NCBI RefSeq assembly: GCF_020523825.1
Contig: NZ_JAJALK010000013.1
Coordinates: 1 to 64,000, forward strand
DNA length: 64,000 nt
Origin: Methylobacterium brachiatum
GTDB taxonomy: Bacteria; Pseudomonadota; Alphaproteobacteria; Rhizobiales; Beijerinckiaceae
Direction: 5' to 3'
Shown: positions 16,555-25,780 of the stretch, piece by piece
How the letters are laid out: each line of letters starts with the position of its first letter
Numbering within the stretch: the first letter of the stretch is position 1
Made by a program: the position numbers and the translations under genes
The notes under the pieces: generated by a model
Seen by the model: the letters and a program-made list of their open reading frames with translations, nothing else
What the model was told of the DNA's origin: nothing
Databases searched by the model: none

Positions 16555-19500
16555 ATGCCGCAGGATGCCTCCGATGTGTGGCGCCGGGCGCCGTGGCCCG
16601 GGCGGGCCGCGCGCCGGGATCGGATCGGCGAGGCGATGGGCGCGGAGGGCAGGCGATCCCGGATCGGCCGATACGGCGGCGCCCTGCTGCGCGTGTCGCT
16701 GCCCGCGCTCGCCCTCCTGGCGGCGATCGACCCGGCGCTCGCCGCGCGGCTGATCGGCGCCAAGGGCAGCGAGGCCGGGACCGGCCCCGGCGGCTACGGG
16801 CGGATCGTCCTCACCTTCGACAAGCCGGTCACCGTCAAGGCGAAGCTCGCGGGCGGCATCCTGCTGCTCGGCTACGGCGAGCGGGTCGCGCCCGGTCCCG
16901 AGCATCTCGCCGAGGAGATGCCGGCCTTCGTGTCCATGGTCCGGCGCGATCCCGACGGGTCGGGCCTGCGGGTCGCCCTGCAGCGGCCGTTCCGGGCCAA
17001 TGTCCAGCCCGCCGGCGAGCGCGTGTTCGTCGACCTGCTGCCGGAGGGATGGTCGGGCCTGCCGCCGCCGCTGCCCCCCGAGGTGGTGGCCGAACTCGCC
17101 CGCCGGGCGCGGATCGCCGAGGAGGCGCTGAAGGCGCGCACGCTCCCGCCCGTGCGCAAGCCCCTCGCGCTGGAACTCGCCCGGCTGCCGACCCTGACGC
17201 GCCTGTCGCTGCGCCTGCCCGATGACGTGGTGGCGACCGTGGCCGCCGAGGGCCCGACCACCCGCCTGCGCGTGGCCGGCGCCTGGACGATCGATTCGAA
17301 CGAGGCCCGCGGCCGCCCGCGGCCCGGCATCGCCAAGCTCGCCACCGAATCCGACGAGGGCTCGGCCAGCATCCTGGTGACGCCCGCCGAAGGCTTCACC
17401 CTCACCACGGAGCGCGAGGACGGGGCCTACACGATCGACGTCGTGCCCCGCACGCCGCCCCAGGGCGCCAAGTCCAAGGCCGCCGAGGTGCCCGGCCCGG
17501 TCGAGCCGGACGCCGCCAGGCCGGCCGCGCCGGTCCCGGCCCCCGTCCGGACGGCCGAATCGCCGCCCGTCCCGGAGGCTGCGCTCGACGCGCCGCCGAA
17601 GCGCCAGGCCGGCGCCGGCCTGGTCTTCCCGTTCCAGACCCTGCCGCCCGCCGCCCTGTTCGAGCGCGGCGGCATCGCCACCCTGGTGTTCGAGAGTGCC
17701 GAGCCCGTGACCGTGCCGGCGGGCCGCCAGGGACTGACCCCGGTCGGAGCGCCGACGCGGACCGGGCCGGTCACAGTCCTGCGCTTCGCGGTGCCGCCGG
17801 GCCGGCTGGTCGATCTCGCCGCCGTCACCACCGGGACCGGCTCGGCCTGGGAGCTGTCGGCCGGCGATACGCTGAGCCCGAGCGACACCCTCGACCCGGT
17901 GCGCAAGCCGGACCCGTCGGGTCGGATCACCGTCGCCCTGGCGCTGGCCCGGCCCGGATCGGTCACCTGGCTCGACCGCGACGGCGAGCGCATCGCGGTG
18001 GTCACCTCGGCGGCGCAGCGCGCCGTGGGCAATCCGAAGAGCCGCCGCTTCGTGGATTTCGAGATCCTGCCGAGCCGGCACGGCCTCGCGGTGCTGGCGG
18101 GCGCCGACGACCTCGCGGTCCGCCCCCAGCTCGACGCGGTGACGATCGGCCGGGAGGGCGGGCTCGCCGCCTCCACGGCGCCCCGCAGGGCCGACCCCGC
18201 CCTGGCCGAGGCCGGCACCCTCGCGGTGGCGCGCCAGCCCTGGGAGCAGGCGCGGGCCGGGAACGTGCGCGAGACCCTGCGGACGCTCGCCGACACCGCC
18301 GCGATGGTGCCGCCGGCCGAGCGCGGCCCGGCGCGCCTGGCGCTCGCCCGCGCCAACATCGCCAACGGCTTCGACCCCGAGGGCCTCGCGGTTCTCGAGG
18401 CGGCGGCCGCCGAGGATCCGCTGCTGGCCACCCAGCGCGACGTCGCGATCCTGCGCGGCCTGGCGCTCGCGCGCAGCGGCCGCAACGCCGAGGCCCTGAA
18501 GGCCCTGTCGGTGCCCCAGCTCGCCGCCGATCCGGAAGCGGCCCTGTGGCGCGCGATGGCGTCTGCCGGGCTCGGCGACTGGAAATCGGCCGAGGCCGGC
18601 TTCCTCAAGGCGCTGCCGGTCGCCGACAGCTACCCCCCGGACCTCGCCCAGCAGATCCGCGCCGGGGCCGCGGAGGCCGCGATCGAGAACGGCGATGCCG
18701 AGACCGCCGCGGCCCGGGCCGAGGACGCGCCCGGCCTGCCGCCCTGGATCCGCGACCGGCTGGCCCTGGTCCGCGCCCGGGTCTCGGAGGCGACCGGCCA
18801 GGTCGATGCGGCGCTCGACGCCTATACCCGCCTCGAGCAGGTCGGCCAGCGGCCGGTGGCGGCCGAGGCGCAGCTGCGCGGCACGCTGCTCGCCCGCGCC
18901 TCCGGCAAGCTCGAGCCGGATGCGGCGCTCGACCGGCTCGAGCGGCTGGCCATGACCTGGCACGGCGGCCCGACCGAGACCGGCATCTCGGTCGGCCTGG
19001 CGCGGCTCTATCTCGGCGCCGGACGCTGGCGCGAGGCCTTCACGGTCCTGCGCCGGGCCAACGCCTACGCGCCGAACGACCCGGCCACCCAGGCGCTCGC
19101 CCGCGAGGTGCGGACCGCCTTCGAGAACCTCTACCTCACCGACAAGGGCGACACGCTCTCCGGCGTCGACGCGGTGGCGCTGTATTTCGACTTCCGCGAG
19201 CTGGCCCCGATCGGCCGGCGCGGCGACGAGGTGGTGCGCCGGCTGGCCGACCGGCTGGTCGGGCTGGACCTGCTGGATTCGGCCGCCGACCTGCTCCAGT
19301 ACCAGATCGACAACCGGCTCACCGGCCCGGCCCGCTCCGCCGTGGCGGCCCGGCTCGCCACGATCCGGCTGATGGACGACAAGCCGATGCGGGCGCTGCA
19401 GGTGCTCGACGCCACCAACCTGCCCGAGCTGCCCGGCGAGCTGACCCGCGCCCGCGCCCTGGTCCGCGCCCGCGCCCTGTCGGACCTCACCCGCACCGAC

Positions 19501-19980
19501 CTCGCCTTGGAGACGATCGAGGGCGAGACCGGCTCGGATATCGAGCGCCTGCGGGCCGACATCTACTGGGGCGCCCGCCGCTGGCGCGAGGCCGGCGAGT
19601 CGCACGAGGCGCTGCTGGGCGATGCCTGGCGCGCCGGCCGGCCCCTGGACGAGCAGGCCCGGGCCGACGCCATCCGCGCCGCGATCGCCTACGACCTCGC
19701 CGGCGAGGCGATCGGGCTGGAGCGGCTGAAGGCCAAGTTCTCGGAGGCGATGGCCGAGAGCCCGGACGCCCGCAGCTTCGCGCTGCTCACCGGCGCCAAC
19801 CCGACGAAGACGCCGGAATTCCGCGCCATCGCGGCCCGCGCCACCAAGGCCGAGACCCTGTCGGCCTTCCTGGCCGAGTACCGCAAGCGCTACCCCGAGA
19901 CCGCCTTGCCCGAGCGCGGCGCGGCGGCGGCGGCCGAGCGCCAGAGCAGCGTCGAGACCCCGGGCACGCCGCCGGGCTGA
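16555..19980 (+). CDS. Large exported helical-repeat (TPR-like) protein
   Basis: 1141 residues from the ATG at 16555; a later ATG at 16636 may be the true start since a hydrophobic segment (ALLRVSLPALALLAAIDPALA) follows it. After that, about residues 65-160 form a beta-rich domain reminiscent of AMIN-type modules (YGRIVLTFDKPVTVKAKL). Residues 295-350 are a Pro/Ala linker. From about 560 to 1110 the sequence is Ala/Leu/Arg-rich helical hairpins consistent with tetratricopeptide repeats (for example ARLALARANIANGFDPEGLAVLEAAA). The function is unknown. It is probably periplasmic or membrane anchored. The kinase gene follows after seven bases. Confidence 0.78.
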   Translation: MPQDASDVWRRAPWPGRAARRDRIGEAMGAEGRRSRIGRYGGALLRVSLPALALLAAIDPALAARLIGAKGSEAGTGPGGYGRIVLTFDKPVTVKAKLAGGILLLGYGERVAPGPEHLAEEMPAFVSMVRRDPDGSGLRVALQRPFRANVQPAGERVFVDLLPEGWSGLPPPLPPEVVAELARRARIAEEALKARTLPPVRKPLALELARLPTLTRLSLRLPDDVVATVAAEGPTTRLRVAGAWTIDSNEARGRPRPGIAKLATESDEGSASILVTPAEGFTLTTEREDGAYTIDVVPRTPPQGAKSKAAEVPGPVEPDAARPAAPVPAPVRTAESPPVPEAALDAPPKRQAGAGLVFPFQTLPPAALFERGGIATLVFESAEPVTVPAGRQGLTPVGAPTRTGPVTVLRFAVPPGRLVDLAAVTTGTGSAWELSAGDTLSPSDTLDPVRKPDPSGRITVALALARPGSVTWLDRDGERIAVVTSAAQRAVGNPKSRRFVDFEILPSRHGLAVLAGADDLAVRPQLDAVTIGREGGLAASTAPRRADPALAEAGTLAVARQPWEQARAGNVRETLRTLADTAAMVPPAERGPARLALARANIANGFDPEGLAVLEAAAAEDPLLATQRDVAILRGLALARSGRNAEALKALSVPQLAADPEAALWRAMASAGLGDWKSAEAGFLKALPVADSYPPDLAQQIRAGAAEAAIENGDAETAAARAEDAPGLPPWIRDRLALVRARVSEATGQVDAALDAYTRLEQVGQRPVAAEAQLRGTLLARASGKLEPDAALDRLERLAMTWHGGPTETGISVGLARLYLGAGRWREAFTVLRRANAYAPNDPATQALAREVRTAFENLYLTDKGDTLSGVDAVALYFDFRELAPIGRRGDEVVRRLADRLVGLDLLDSAADLLQYQIDNRLTGPARSAVAARLATIRLMDDKPMRALQVLDATNLPELPGELTRARALVRARALSDLTRTDLALETIEGETGSDIERLRADIYWGARRWREAGESHEALLGDAWRAGRPLDEQARADAIRAAIAYDLAGEAIGLERLKAKFSEAMAESPDARSFALLTGANPTKTPEFRAIAARATKAETLSAFLAEYRKRYPETALPERGAAAAAERQSSVETPGTPPG

Positions 19981-19987
19981 GCCCGCC

Positions 19988-20445
19988 ATGGCCCTGGTGA
20001 TCGACCCCGACAGCTTCCTCGAGACCGGATCCGGCCGCCACTGGACGCCGGAGCGCAACGCCGAGGCGTGGCGCCTGGCCCATGCGGCGCTGGACCGGGC
20101 TCTGGCGGGCGGGGGCATCGCGCGGGTCGTGATCGTCTGCGGCTTGCAGGGCGCGGGCAAATCGACCTGGATCGCCAGGCAGCACGACGATGCCGGCCGC
20201 GTCTACGTCGATGCCGCCCTTCCCGGGGCGCGGCACCGGGCGCCGCTCATCGCCATCGCGCGCAACCACGGCGTTCCTGTCGAGGCCGTCTGGATCCGCG
20301 TGCCGCTCGACCTTGCCCTGGAGCGGAACCGGCAGCGGCGGGCGGACCGGTTCGTCCCGGAGGCGAGCATCCGCTCGGTCGCGCGCCTGTTCGAGCCGCC
20401 TGGGATCGGCGAGGGTTTTCGGACGTGCGCATCGTCGAGGCCTGA
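19988..20445 (+). CDS. P-loop kinase (AAA/zeta-like), apparent 3' frameshift
   Basis: Small nucleotide-binding kinase of about 152 residues. Walker A is GLQGAGKST near residue 55. A LID-like basic segment (LERNRQRRADRFVPE) near 113-128 fits polynucleotide-kinase or zeta-toxin-like P-loop proteins. As sequenced, the frame passes through PPGIGEGF and then reads on for about 300 codons antisense to the TadG gene. One extra T in the T-run at 20416-20419 would instead give GEGFSDVRIVEA and a stop at 20443-20445, a much more natural end. Either a real one-base deletion or a sequence error. Function and substrate unknown. Confidence 0.6.
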
Positions 20446-20467
20446 TCCTGGGCCTCAATCGCTCCAC

Positions 20468-20561
20468 CCGTCATTGCGAGCGCAGCGAAGCAACCCAGCC
20501 CGGCGCGCGATCTCCGAAGGTGTCGCTTCCCGAGGCTGCTTCGCTGCGCGCGCAACGACGG
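20468..20561. repeat. REP-like imperfect inverted repeat
   Basis: Arms 20468-20492 and 20537-20561 pair with three mismatches (CGTCATTGCGAGCGCAGCG against CGTCGTTGCGCGCGCAGCG). Such CGTCATTGCGAGCG...AAGCAA elements are common dispersed repeats in alphaproteobacterial chromosomes. It lies between the convergent kinase and TadG genes and could act as a transcript end. Confidence 0.7.
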
Positions 20562-20587
20562 TGAGGGTGACTTGGAGAAATCAGCCC

Positions 20588-22036
20588 TCACTGCGTCAGC
20601 CGCGCGACCTGCAGCGCCTTGTCGAACATCGCGGTGAGCGCGTTCGTGATGTCGTCCGGGCTGTTGGCCGTGTAGAAATACCCCGGCGAGGCGCAATTCT
20701 GCAGGGGCGTCGCCAGGGTCGGGCTGAAGGCATTCACCTTCTTGTTCTCTCCGGCGACGATCCCGCCGTAATCTTTGAAGCTGATGATGTTGTAGGGGAT
20801 GTACAGGATCGAGATCGTCGCCCCGGCACTCTTCAGCGCCGTGCACAGCGACGGATCGATCTGCGAGGGCGTCGACGTATCGAAGTCGGCGCTGCCGTAG
20901 CCCGAGAACTTGGATGGGTTGCCCGGGTAGTAGTACTTGTTGTTCTTGTAGATATAATAGTGCTGGCCGTTCTGCATCCCGTCGGTGATCAGGAACACGA
21001 ACGGCTTGCGGGCGCTGATGCTGGAGCCGTCGCCGAACCCGCCGGCATTGGTGATGGTGGTCTTCATCTGCGGCAGGACGACCTCGAAATGCGTGCCGCC
21101 GGAGCCGATGCCGGTGCTCGGGTCGTTGTTTGTGTAGAGCTGGGTCGTTCCGGTATCGAGCAGGCCGGTCAGGGCGAGGGGCCAGGACTGGGCGCATTGG
21201 GCGGCGGTGTTCAGGGTCGCGATCGAGCTGTTGATGTCGGCCAGCGTGCCAAGCTGGTTGATGAACGGGTACAGGCCGACGCGATACTGGCTGGTCACGG
21301 ACGGATTGGCGGCCCGCTGGATTAGCGAGCAGACCGCGTTGTTGACGGCGTCCGAGCGCAACTGGATCTTGCCGGCGGCCAAGGTCCAGCCGTTGTTGCC
21401 CGGGTAATGGCAGGCGAACTGGCAGCCCTGCTTGTAGTCGTTACTCATGTCGTTGTTCTGGCTTGCGAGCTTGCTCATCCCGGTCGTCGTCGCCGGCAGG
21501 CCCATCGAGCCCGACACGTCCAGGAGCAGGTAGAAATCGAGATAGCTCGCGAGGTCGGCCGAGGCCTTGACCGTGTTGGAGAAGGTCGTGGTCGGGGTCC
21601 GGAAGATCTGGCCGAAATTGTTCTTCACCGTGGCGCTGTAGACGACCGTCGACCTGAGGGTCTGGCTGGTGCGCTCCAGTTGCGGCGTCTGAAGCTGCAC
21701 CTGGGCGAACGGCACGGTGCCGGCATTGACCGTGAAGGCTTTCGAGGCCTGGGCGATACCGGCCGCGATGGCGTTGGCGGTGACGTTCGCCTGGCCCGGA
21801 TTGGCGGCGATGTAGGCCTTGGCGGTGGCCACCGCCGCGACGGCGGCCGCGTCCGCGGCAGCGTCGAGCTTGGCCTTGTCGGTGATCGCCACGCCGTAAT
21901 CGACCCCGTAGCCGATCAGGCCGACCATCGGCAGCAGGCTCAGGGCGAACAGGATCGTCACGTTGCCGGAGCGCGCGCCGGCAATGGGTGCCGCCCGGGC
22001 GACGAGGCGGCGCGCGCGGTTCAGAAACCCGGGCAT
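20588..22036 (-). CDS. TadG-like pilus assembly protein with von Willebrand A domain
   Basis: Membrane-anchored Tad (tight adherence) pilus protein of 482 residues. A TadE/Flp-type N-terminus (RSGNVTILFALSLLPMVGLIG) gives one membrane helix at about 20-42. It is followed by an Ala-rich helix and a vWA domain with the MIDAS motif LLLDVSGSMG near 170 and VFLITDGMQNG near 350. Two Cys pairs (QGCQFACHYP) suggest a disulphide-stabilised extracytoplasmic part. The ATG at 22036 overlaps the preceding TadE-like gene by 16 bases; the longer frame is a shadow of that gene. Third gene of a Tad operon. Confidence 0.85.
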   Translation of the reverse strand: MPGFLNRARRLVARAAPIAGARSGNVTILFALSLLPMVGLIGYGVDYGVAITDKAKLDAAADAAAVAAVATAKAYIAANPGQANVTANAIAAGIAQASKAFTVNAGTVPFAQVQLQTPQLERTSQTLRSTVVYSATVKNNFGQIFRTPTTTFSNTVKASADLASYLDFYLLLDVSGSMGLPATTTGMSKLASQNNDMSNDYKQGCQFACHYPGNNGWTLAAGKIQLRSDAVNNAVCSLIQRAANPSVTSQYRVGLYPFINQLGTLADINSSIATLNTAAQCAQSWPLALTGLLDTGTTQLYTNNDPSTGIGSGGTHFEVVLPQMKTTITNAGGFGDGSSISARKPFVFLITDGMQNGQHYYIYKNNKYYYPGNPSKFSGYGSADFDTSTPSQIDPSLCTALKSAGATISILYIPYNIISFKDYGGIVAGENKKVNAFSPTLATPLQNCASPGYFYTANSPDDITNALTAMFDKALQVARLTQ

Positions 22037-22803
22037 TTCACGGCGATCCCATCGTTGCCCGCCGGGTCGAAATTGACCAGCGTGGCGTAGCGCGGCTGCA
22101 CGTACATCGAGCGGGCGATCCGCACTGCGGGGATGAACCGCGCGCCGAAAGTCGGCTTGAAGTTGAAGACCACGTCGACCGCGACGATCGAGCCGGGCCC
22201 GAACACTGAGCGCGGCAGGGTCGTGCGGCTCGGCGGGGCGGTATCGGCGGCCGGGAGCTGGGGGACCGTGCAAGGCCGGTAATTCCCCCCGGTCGTTCCC
22301 GAACTCGTCCACACGACGGCACCCGTGTAGCAGGCGCTCAGGTCGCCGCCGGTGCAGTTCGACGCCGTCTGGGTGAACGCCACGGCGGCGTAGGTGATGG
22401 CGATGTCCTGCCACCATTGCAGGCCCTGCCGCGGCCCGTCCTTCATCAGGTACGGGAACAGGACGAGCGCGGAATCGAAGCTGAAATGCAGGTCGGTGGC
22501 GTTGACGGTCGCCACCGTCGAGCCCGCCGGCGGCATCGCCTGCGAGATCATCTGGCTGATCGACTGGGCGACCAGCCCGACCTTGCGGCTGGCATTGACG
22601 TAGGTGACGAGCTGGGTCCCGGCGAGCATAAGGATCAGCAGCACCGGCAGGATCAGGGCGAACTCGATCGCCGAGACCGCCCGCCTGTCCCGCAGGAAGC
22701 GCGCCGCCCGGAACCGGCAGGCCGCACGAGCCTGTCGATCCGCATCATCCCGGAAGCCGGGGCGCGCCTTACGGGACGATGCTCCGCGCATCCCGGGCGC
22801 CAT
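22021..22803 (-). CDS. TadE/TadG-like pilus assembly protein
   Basis: Pseudopilin-like Tad protein of 260 residues. A basic N-terminus leads to RRAVSAIEFALILPVLLILMLAG, the TadE signature with the conserved Glu at position 5 of the helix. The C-terminal 200 residues are extracytoplasmic and contain three or more cysteines. The ATG (22803) shares its last base with the stop of the upstream TadE gene, showing tight coupling; an ATG at 22791 is an alternative. Middle gene of the three-gene unit. Confidence 0.85.
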   Translation of the reverse strand: MAPGMRGASSRKARPGFRDDADRQARAACRFRAARFLRDRRAVSAIEFALILPVLLILMLAGTQLVTYVNASRKVGLVAQSISQMISQAMPPAGSTVATVNATDLHFSFDSALVLFPYLMKDGPRQGLQWWQDIAITYAAVAFTQTASNCTGGDLSACYTGAVVWTSSGTTGGNYRPCTVPQLPAADTAPPSRTTLPRSVFGPGSIVAVDVVFNFKPTFGARFIPAVRIARSMYVQPRYATLVNFDPAGNDGIAVKCPGF

Positions 22804-23348
22804 CAGAACAGCTCGTTGCGGAACGCCGCCGTCGAGACCGTCAGGTAGGCCGGGGCACCGTTGAAGGTCGCGCCGCCGCCGAGCATCGACGCGAAGGCGG
22901 AGGGCAGGAAGGTGATCGGGTAGATTACCAGGAGATACTGGAACTGCCCGCGAGTGCCGAGGGTGTACTGGCCGGAACCCGGGGTCAGCGGCGGGATCGC
23001 CAGGCCGCTCAGGTCGGACTTCACGTAGGTGTAGTAACCGCTGGATGAGCTCCCGGGCGGCACCACGTACAGGCTGACGATGAGGTTGCTGCATTTCAGC
23101 GTCGCCGGCAGGTTGCTGCACAGCGAGGCCTTGAAGCTGGCCTGATCGAGGGCGTTCGCCTGGGCGGCGCCGGTGAGGATCTGCCGGGCCGCGCGGGTCG
23201 TGGCGTAGTCCAGCGCCTGATTGATGAACAGGATCGTGGCCACGGTCATGATGAACAGAAGGCTCAGGATGAACAGCATCGCGACCAGCGCGAACTCGAC
23301 CGCTGCCGCCCCTCCTCGATCGCGAACGTAGTGGCGCATGAAGAACAT
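22803..23348 (-). CDS. TadE-like pilus assembly protein
   Basis: Pseudopilin of the Tad system, 181 residues. RDRGGAAAVEFALVAMLFILSLLFIM at residues 10-36 is the TadE motif with helix Glu. A second ATG four codons in (MRHYVRD) may be the real start. The remainder is a secreted-type domain with two cysteines near 96 and 105. It is the first gene of the Tad operon; a CtrA-like box lies 23-37 bases upstream of the start. No tadA, cpaF or flp gene is in the window, so the rest of the secretion machine is elsewhere. Confidence 0.87.
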   Translation of the reverse strand: MFFMRHYVRDRGGAAAVEFALVAMLFILSLLFIMTVATILFINQALDYATTRAARQILTGAAQANALDQASFKASLCSNLPATLKCSNLIVSLYVVPPGSSSSGYYTYVKSDLSGLAIPPLTPGSGQYTLGTRGQFQYLLVIYPITFLPSAFASMLGGGATFNGAPAYLTVSTAAFRNELF

Positions 23349-23370
23349 GCGCTCTGTTAGCGAGAGATTG

Positions 23371-23385
23371 CTAAACCTGAGTTAA
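23371..23385 (-). promoter_or_regulatory. CtrA-like box upstream of the Tad operon
   Basis: CTAA-N7-TTAA on the plus strand (TTAA-N7-TTAG on the coding strand), seven of eight matches to the CtrA consensus TTAA-N7-TTAA. It sits 23-37 bases before the first tad start. In Caulobacter pilus genes are CtrA-activated. Confidence 0.5.
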
Positions 23386-23423
23386 AACGCCCTTCGAAAC
23401 TCTATAGACTTGCCTAAGTGAAT

Positions 23424-24194
23424 CTATCCGCCGTAGCTCTGGACCAGCGATCCGGCCACCAAGGTCCAGCCGTCGACCAGCACGAAGAAGATCAGTTTGA
23501 ACGGCAGGGCGACGGTGGCGGGCGGCACCATCATCATGCCCACCGCCATCAGCACCGACGCGACCACGAGGTCGATGATCAGGAACGGGATGAACAGCAG
23601 GAACCCGATCTCGAAGGCGCGGCGCAGCTCCGAGATCATGAAGGCCGGGGTCACGATCTCGAGGCCAACATCCTCCGGCCCCTTCGGCACCGGCACCTTG
23701 GCCAGATCGAGGAACAACTTCAGGTCCTTCTCGCGCACGTTCTTGAGCATGAACGTCTTGAACGGCGCCGAGGCCCGCTCGAAGGCCTGGGCCTGAGTGA
23801 TCCGGCCGGCGACCAGGGGCTCGATCCCGGCGCTGTAGGCCGCGCGGCCGGTGGGGGCCATCACGAAGGCGGTCAGGAACAGCGCCAGGCTCACGATCAC
23901 CGCGGTCGGCGGTGCCGTCTGGGTGCCGAGCGCCGAGCGCAGGATCGACAGCACGACGACGATCCGCGTGAAGGCGGTGGCCATCACCAGCACCGAGGGC
24001 GCCACCGCCAGGACGGTGATCAGCGCGACGAGCTGGAGCGCCCGCTCGGTGGTCCCGCCCGCGCCGAGATCGACGCTGAGGCTCTGGGCCAGGGCCGGTC
24101 CGGCACCCAGCAGGGTGCCGATCAGCGCGGCGAGGATCGGGACGCAGCGGGTCCCGACCGGGCGGCCTGTCGGCGCATTCGTCGTCACGGGCAT
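23424..24194 (-). CDS. fliP: Flagellar export apparatus protein FliP
   Basis: Integral membrane component of the flagellar type III export gate, where five FliP subunits assemble with FliQ and FliR. 256 residues. A cleavable signal peptide (ending ALA-Q near 36) is followed by helices at about 52-75, 95-115, 190-215 and 225-250. Family hallmarks: ATAFTRIVVVLSILRSALGTQTAPP and FMISELRRAFEIGFLLFIPFLIIDLVV. The ATG at 24194 precedes the signal peptide; the long extension upstream is a shadow of the next gene. It follows that gene by five bases, so both are co-transcribed. Confidence 0.93.
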   Translation of the reverse strand: MPVTTNAPTGRPVGTRCVPILAALIGTLLGAGPALAQSLSVDLGAGGTTERALQLVALITVLAVAPSVLVMATAFTRIVVVLSILRSALGTQTAPPTAVIVSLALFLTAFVMAPTGRAAYSAGIEPLVAGRITQAQAFERASAPFKTFMLKNVREKDLKLFLDLAKVPVPKGPEDVGLEIVTPAFMISELRRAFEIGFLLFIPFLIIDLVVASVLMAVGMMMVPPATVALPFKLIFFVLVDGWTLVAGSLVQSYGG

Positions 24195-24199
24195 CGGGG

Positions 24200-25267
24200 T
24201 CACGTGCGGTCGCAGCTGGGTGTGGCCGGGCGCACGCCCGTGCGCCGCGCCTCGAGGTTCTGCCAGACCAGCAGCGCCGGCAGGCCGAGGACGACATCTG
24301 GGACGCGCCGGGCGAGCGAGAGGGCGATCGCCGTGCCGGCATCGATCCCGAACAGGCCGCAGACCAGGACGAGGCCGCCCTCCTGCACGCCGAGCCCGCT
24401 CGGCACCAGGAAGGCCGCGGCCTTGATCGCCTGGCTCAGCGCCTCGATCACCAGGATCTCCGACAGGCTGATGCTCTCGACGCCGATGCAGGTGAGCACG
24501 ACCGCGACCTCGGCGGCGCCGAGCAGCCAGGCGAGCGCGTGCAGGGCGAAGGACTGGACGAGCCGGCCGCGCCGTTCCGTCGCCCAGACCGTGTCGAGCG
24601 CGCCCTGGATCCGCTGGGGCGGCTCCGGGCGGGCCTCCGTCTCGCGCACGAAACGCCGGCCCAGGGCCGCGATGCGGTCCTCGACCACGCGCACGATCCC
24701 GGTGCGCTGGAAGGCGAAGAAGGCCGCCACCGCCAGGCCGGCCACCGCGAGGGTCCGCAGGGTCCAGTGAGCGAGCTCGGCGGCGGCCGGGCCCTCGACC
24801 TGGCTCAGCAGGCCGGCGCCGAGGGCGGCAAACAGCGCCAGCGTGCCGACCTGGAACAGCATGTCGGCGAGCACCGAGGCCGCCGCCAGGGTGCCGGTCA
24901 CGCCCCAGAAGGTCAGGAGCCGCGCCCCGAGCACGTCGCCGCCGACCGAGGCCACCGGCAGCAGCACGTTGATGCCCTCGCGCACGAAGCGCAGGATCAG
25001 GCAGGCCGAGGCCGGTGCGGGCGACAGCCCGTCGAGGATGCGCGCCCAGGCGAAGCCGCAGGCCAGCACCACGAGGGCGCGGACCAGCGTGACGCCGGCA
25101 AAGCCCACGAGCCCGATCCGCCCGAACGCCGCGGCCACCGCCGAGAGATCGTTGGTCGCCACGAGCCAGACCGCCAGGCCGAGGCCGATCAGCGTGCCGA
25201 TCAGGGGCAGCCGGCGCAGCACGGCGAGGCCGATCCGGTGGGGCCGGGGGTCGCGGTCGCCGCTCAC
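24200..25267 (-). CDS. Lysylphosphatidylglycerol synthase TM-region / HpnL-like membrane protein
   Basis: Polytopic inner-membrane protein of 355 residues with a GTG start. Seven or eight hydrophobic helices and the motifs LPVASVGGDVLGARLL and AFLVPSGLGVQEGG are typical of the UPF0104 / LPG-synthase transmembrane fold, which is also that of HpnL in hopanoid gene clusters. No catalytic C-terminal domain is present. Proteins of this fold are thought to be flippase-like or lipid-handling. No hopanoid gene is adjacent, so the HpnL name is only a possibility. Confidence 0.75.
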   Translation of the reverse strand: MSGDRDPRPHRIGLAVLRRLPLIGTLIGLGLAVWLVATNDLSAVAAAFGRIGLVGFAGVTLVRALVVLACGFAWARILDGLSPAPASACLILRFVREGINVLLPVASVGGDVLGARLLTFWGVTGTLAAASVLADMLFQVGTLALFAALGAGLLSQVEGPAAAELAHWTLRTLAVAGLAVAAFFAFQRTGIVRVVEDRIAALGRRFVRETEARPEPPQRIQGALDTVWATERRGRLVQSFALHALAWLLGAAEVAVVLTCIGVESISLSEILVIEALSQAIKAAAFLVPSGLGVQEGGLVLVCGLFGIDAGTAIALSLARRVPDVVLGLPALLVWQNLEARRTGVRPATPSCDRT

Positions 25268-25330
25268 GGTCGGCCCGCGGATGAGGTGCGCCAGATGGCG
25301 GGCAAGGGCGAGCGCTCCAGGTTGCGCCAG

Positions 25331-25780
25331 TCAAGCAGCCGGCGGCGATTCGGCAGGTGGCACCGCCGCTAGGGATGTATTGGGGCCGAATTCGGGGGCG
25401 CGGCGCCGCGGTAGCACGGGGCGCAGCACGGCGGCGAGGGCTTCCTGGGGGGCGGCATCGGGATCGAGCAGGACGACGCGGCCCTCCGCCAGGCTCGCGC
25501 CCGTGGCCACCGCCACCGCGCGTTTCGGGCAGGGCCCGAGGCAGCCCGACTCGACGATGCAGAGCTTGGTCCGCCCGGTGAGCAGCCCGTCCTTGACCGC
25601 CTGCTTGGCCGCACCCTTCAGGAGCGCCCGGATTTCGCGCGGGCGCAGCCCCTGGCGCTTGGCGCATTTGGTGCAGACCACCACCACCTCGGCGATCTTG
25701 GTCTTGGCCGACTGGGTCCGGGCCGGGCGACCGGCCGGGCGGTCTCCGGGTTCGGGGGCGACGCGAGGGAGTGTCATCAT
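25331..25780 (-). CDS. Thioredoxin-like [2Fe-2S] ferredoxin-type protein
   Basis: Soluble protein of 149 residues with CTKC at 36-39 and CIVESGCLGPCPK at 74-86. This spacing of cysteines is that of the thioredoxin-fold [2Fe-2S] ferredoxins (DUF1636-like). The N-terminal 25 residues and the C-terminal 30 are Pro/Ala-rich and likely disordered. Two adjacent ATGs (25780, 25777) could serve. It is the probable first gene of the run leading into the HpnL-like and fliP genes and is divergent from the KpsE-like gene. Partner unknown. Confidence 0.7.
   Translation of the reverse strand: MMTLPRVAPEPGDRPAGRPARTQSAKTKIAEVVVVCTKCAKRQGLRPREIRALLKGAAKQAVKDGLLTGRTKLCIVESGCLGPCPKRAVAVATGASLAEGRVVLLDPDAAPQEALAAVLRPVLPRRRAPEFGPNTSLAAVPPAESPPAA

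Noticed and set aside
16546..20160. 1204-residue open frame on the minus strand
   Set aside because: It is the antisense shadow of the 1141-residue gene. Composition is Gly/Arg/Ala/Gln repeats without domain or family features, as expected in GC-rich DNA.
20446..21325. Long C-terminal extension of the P-loop kinase frame
   Set aside because: Runs antisense to TadG and includes the translated REP-like repeat; explained by a one-base frameshift.
22037..22417. N-terminal extension of the TadG frame
   Set aside because: Shadow of the TadE-like gene; the TadE-type helix begins just after the ATG at 22036.
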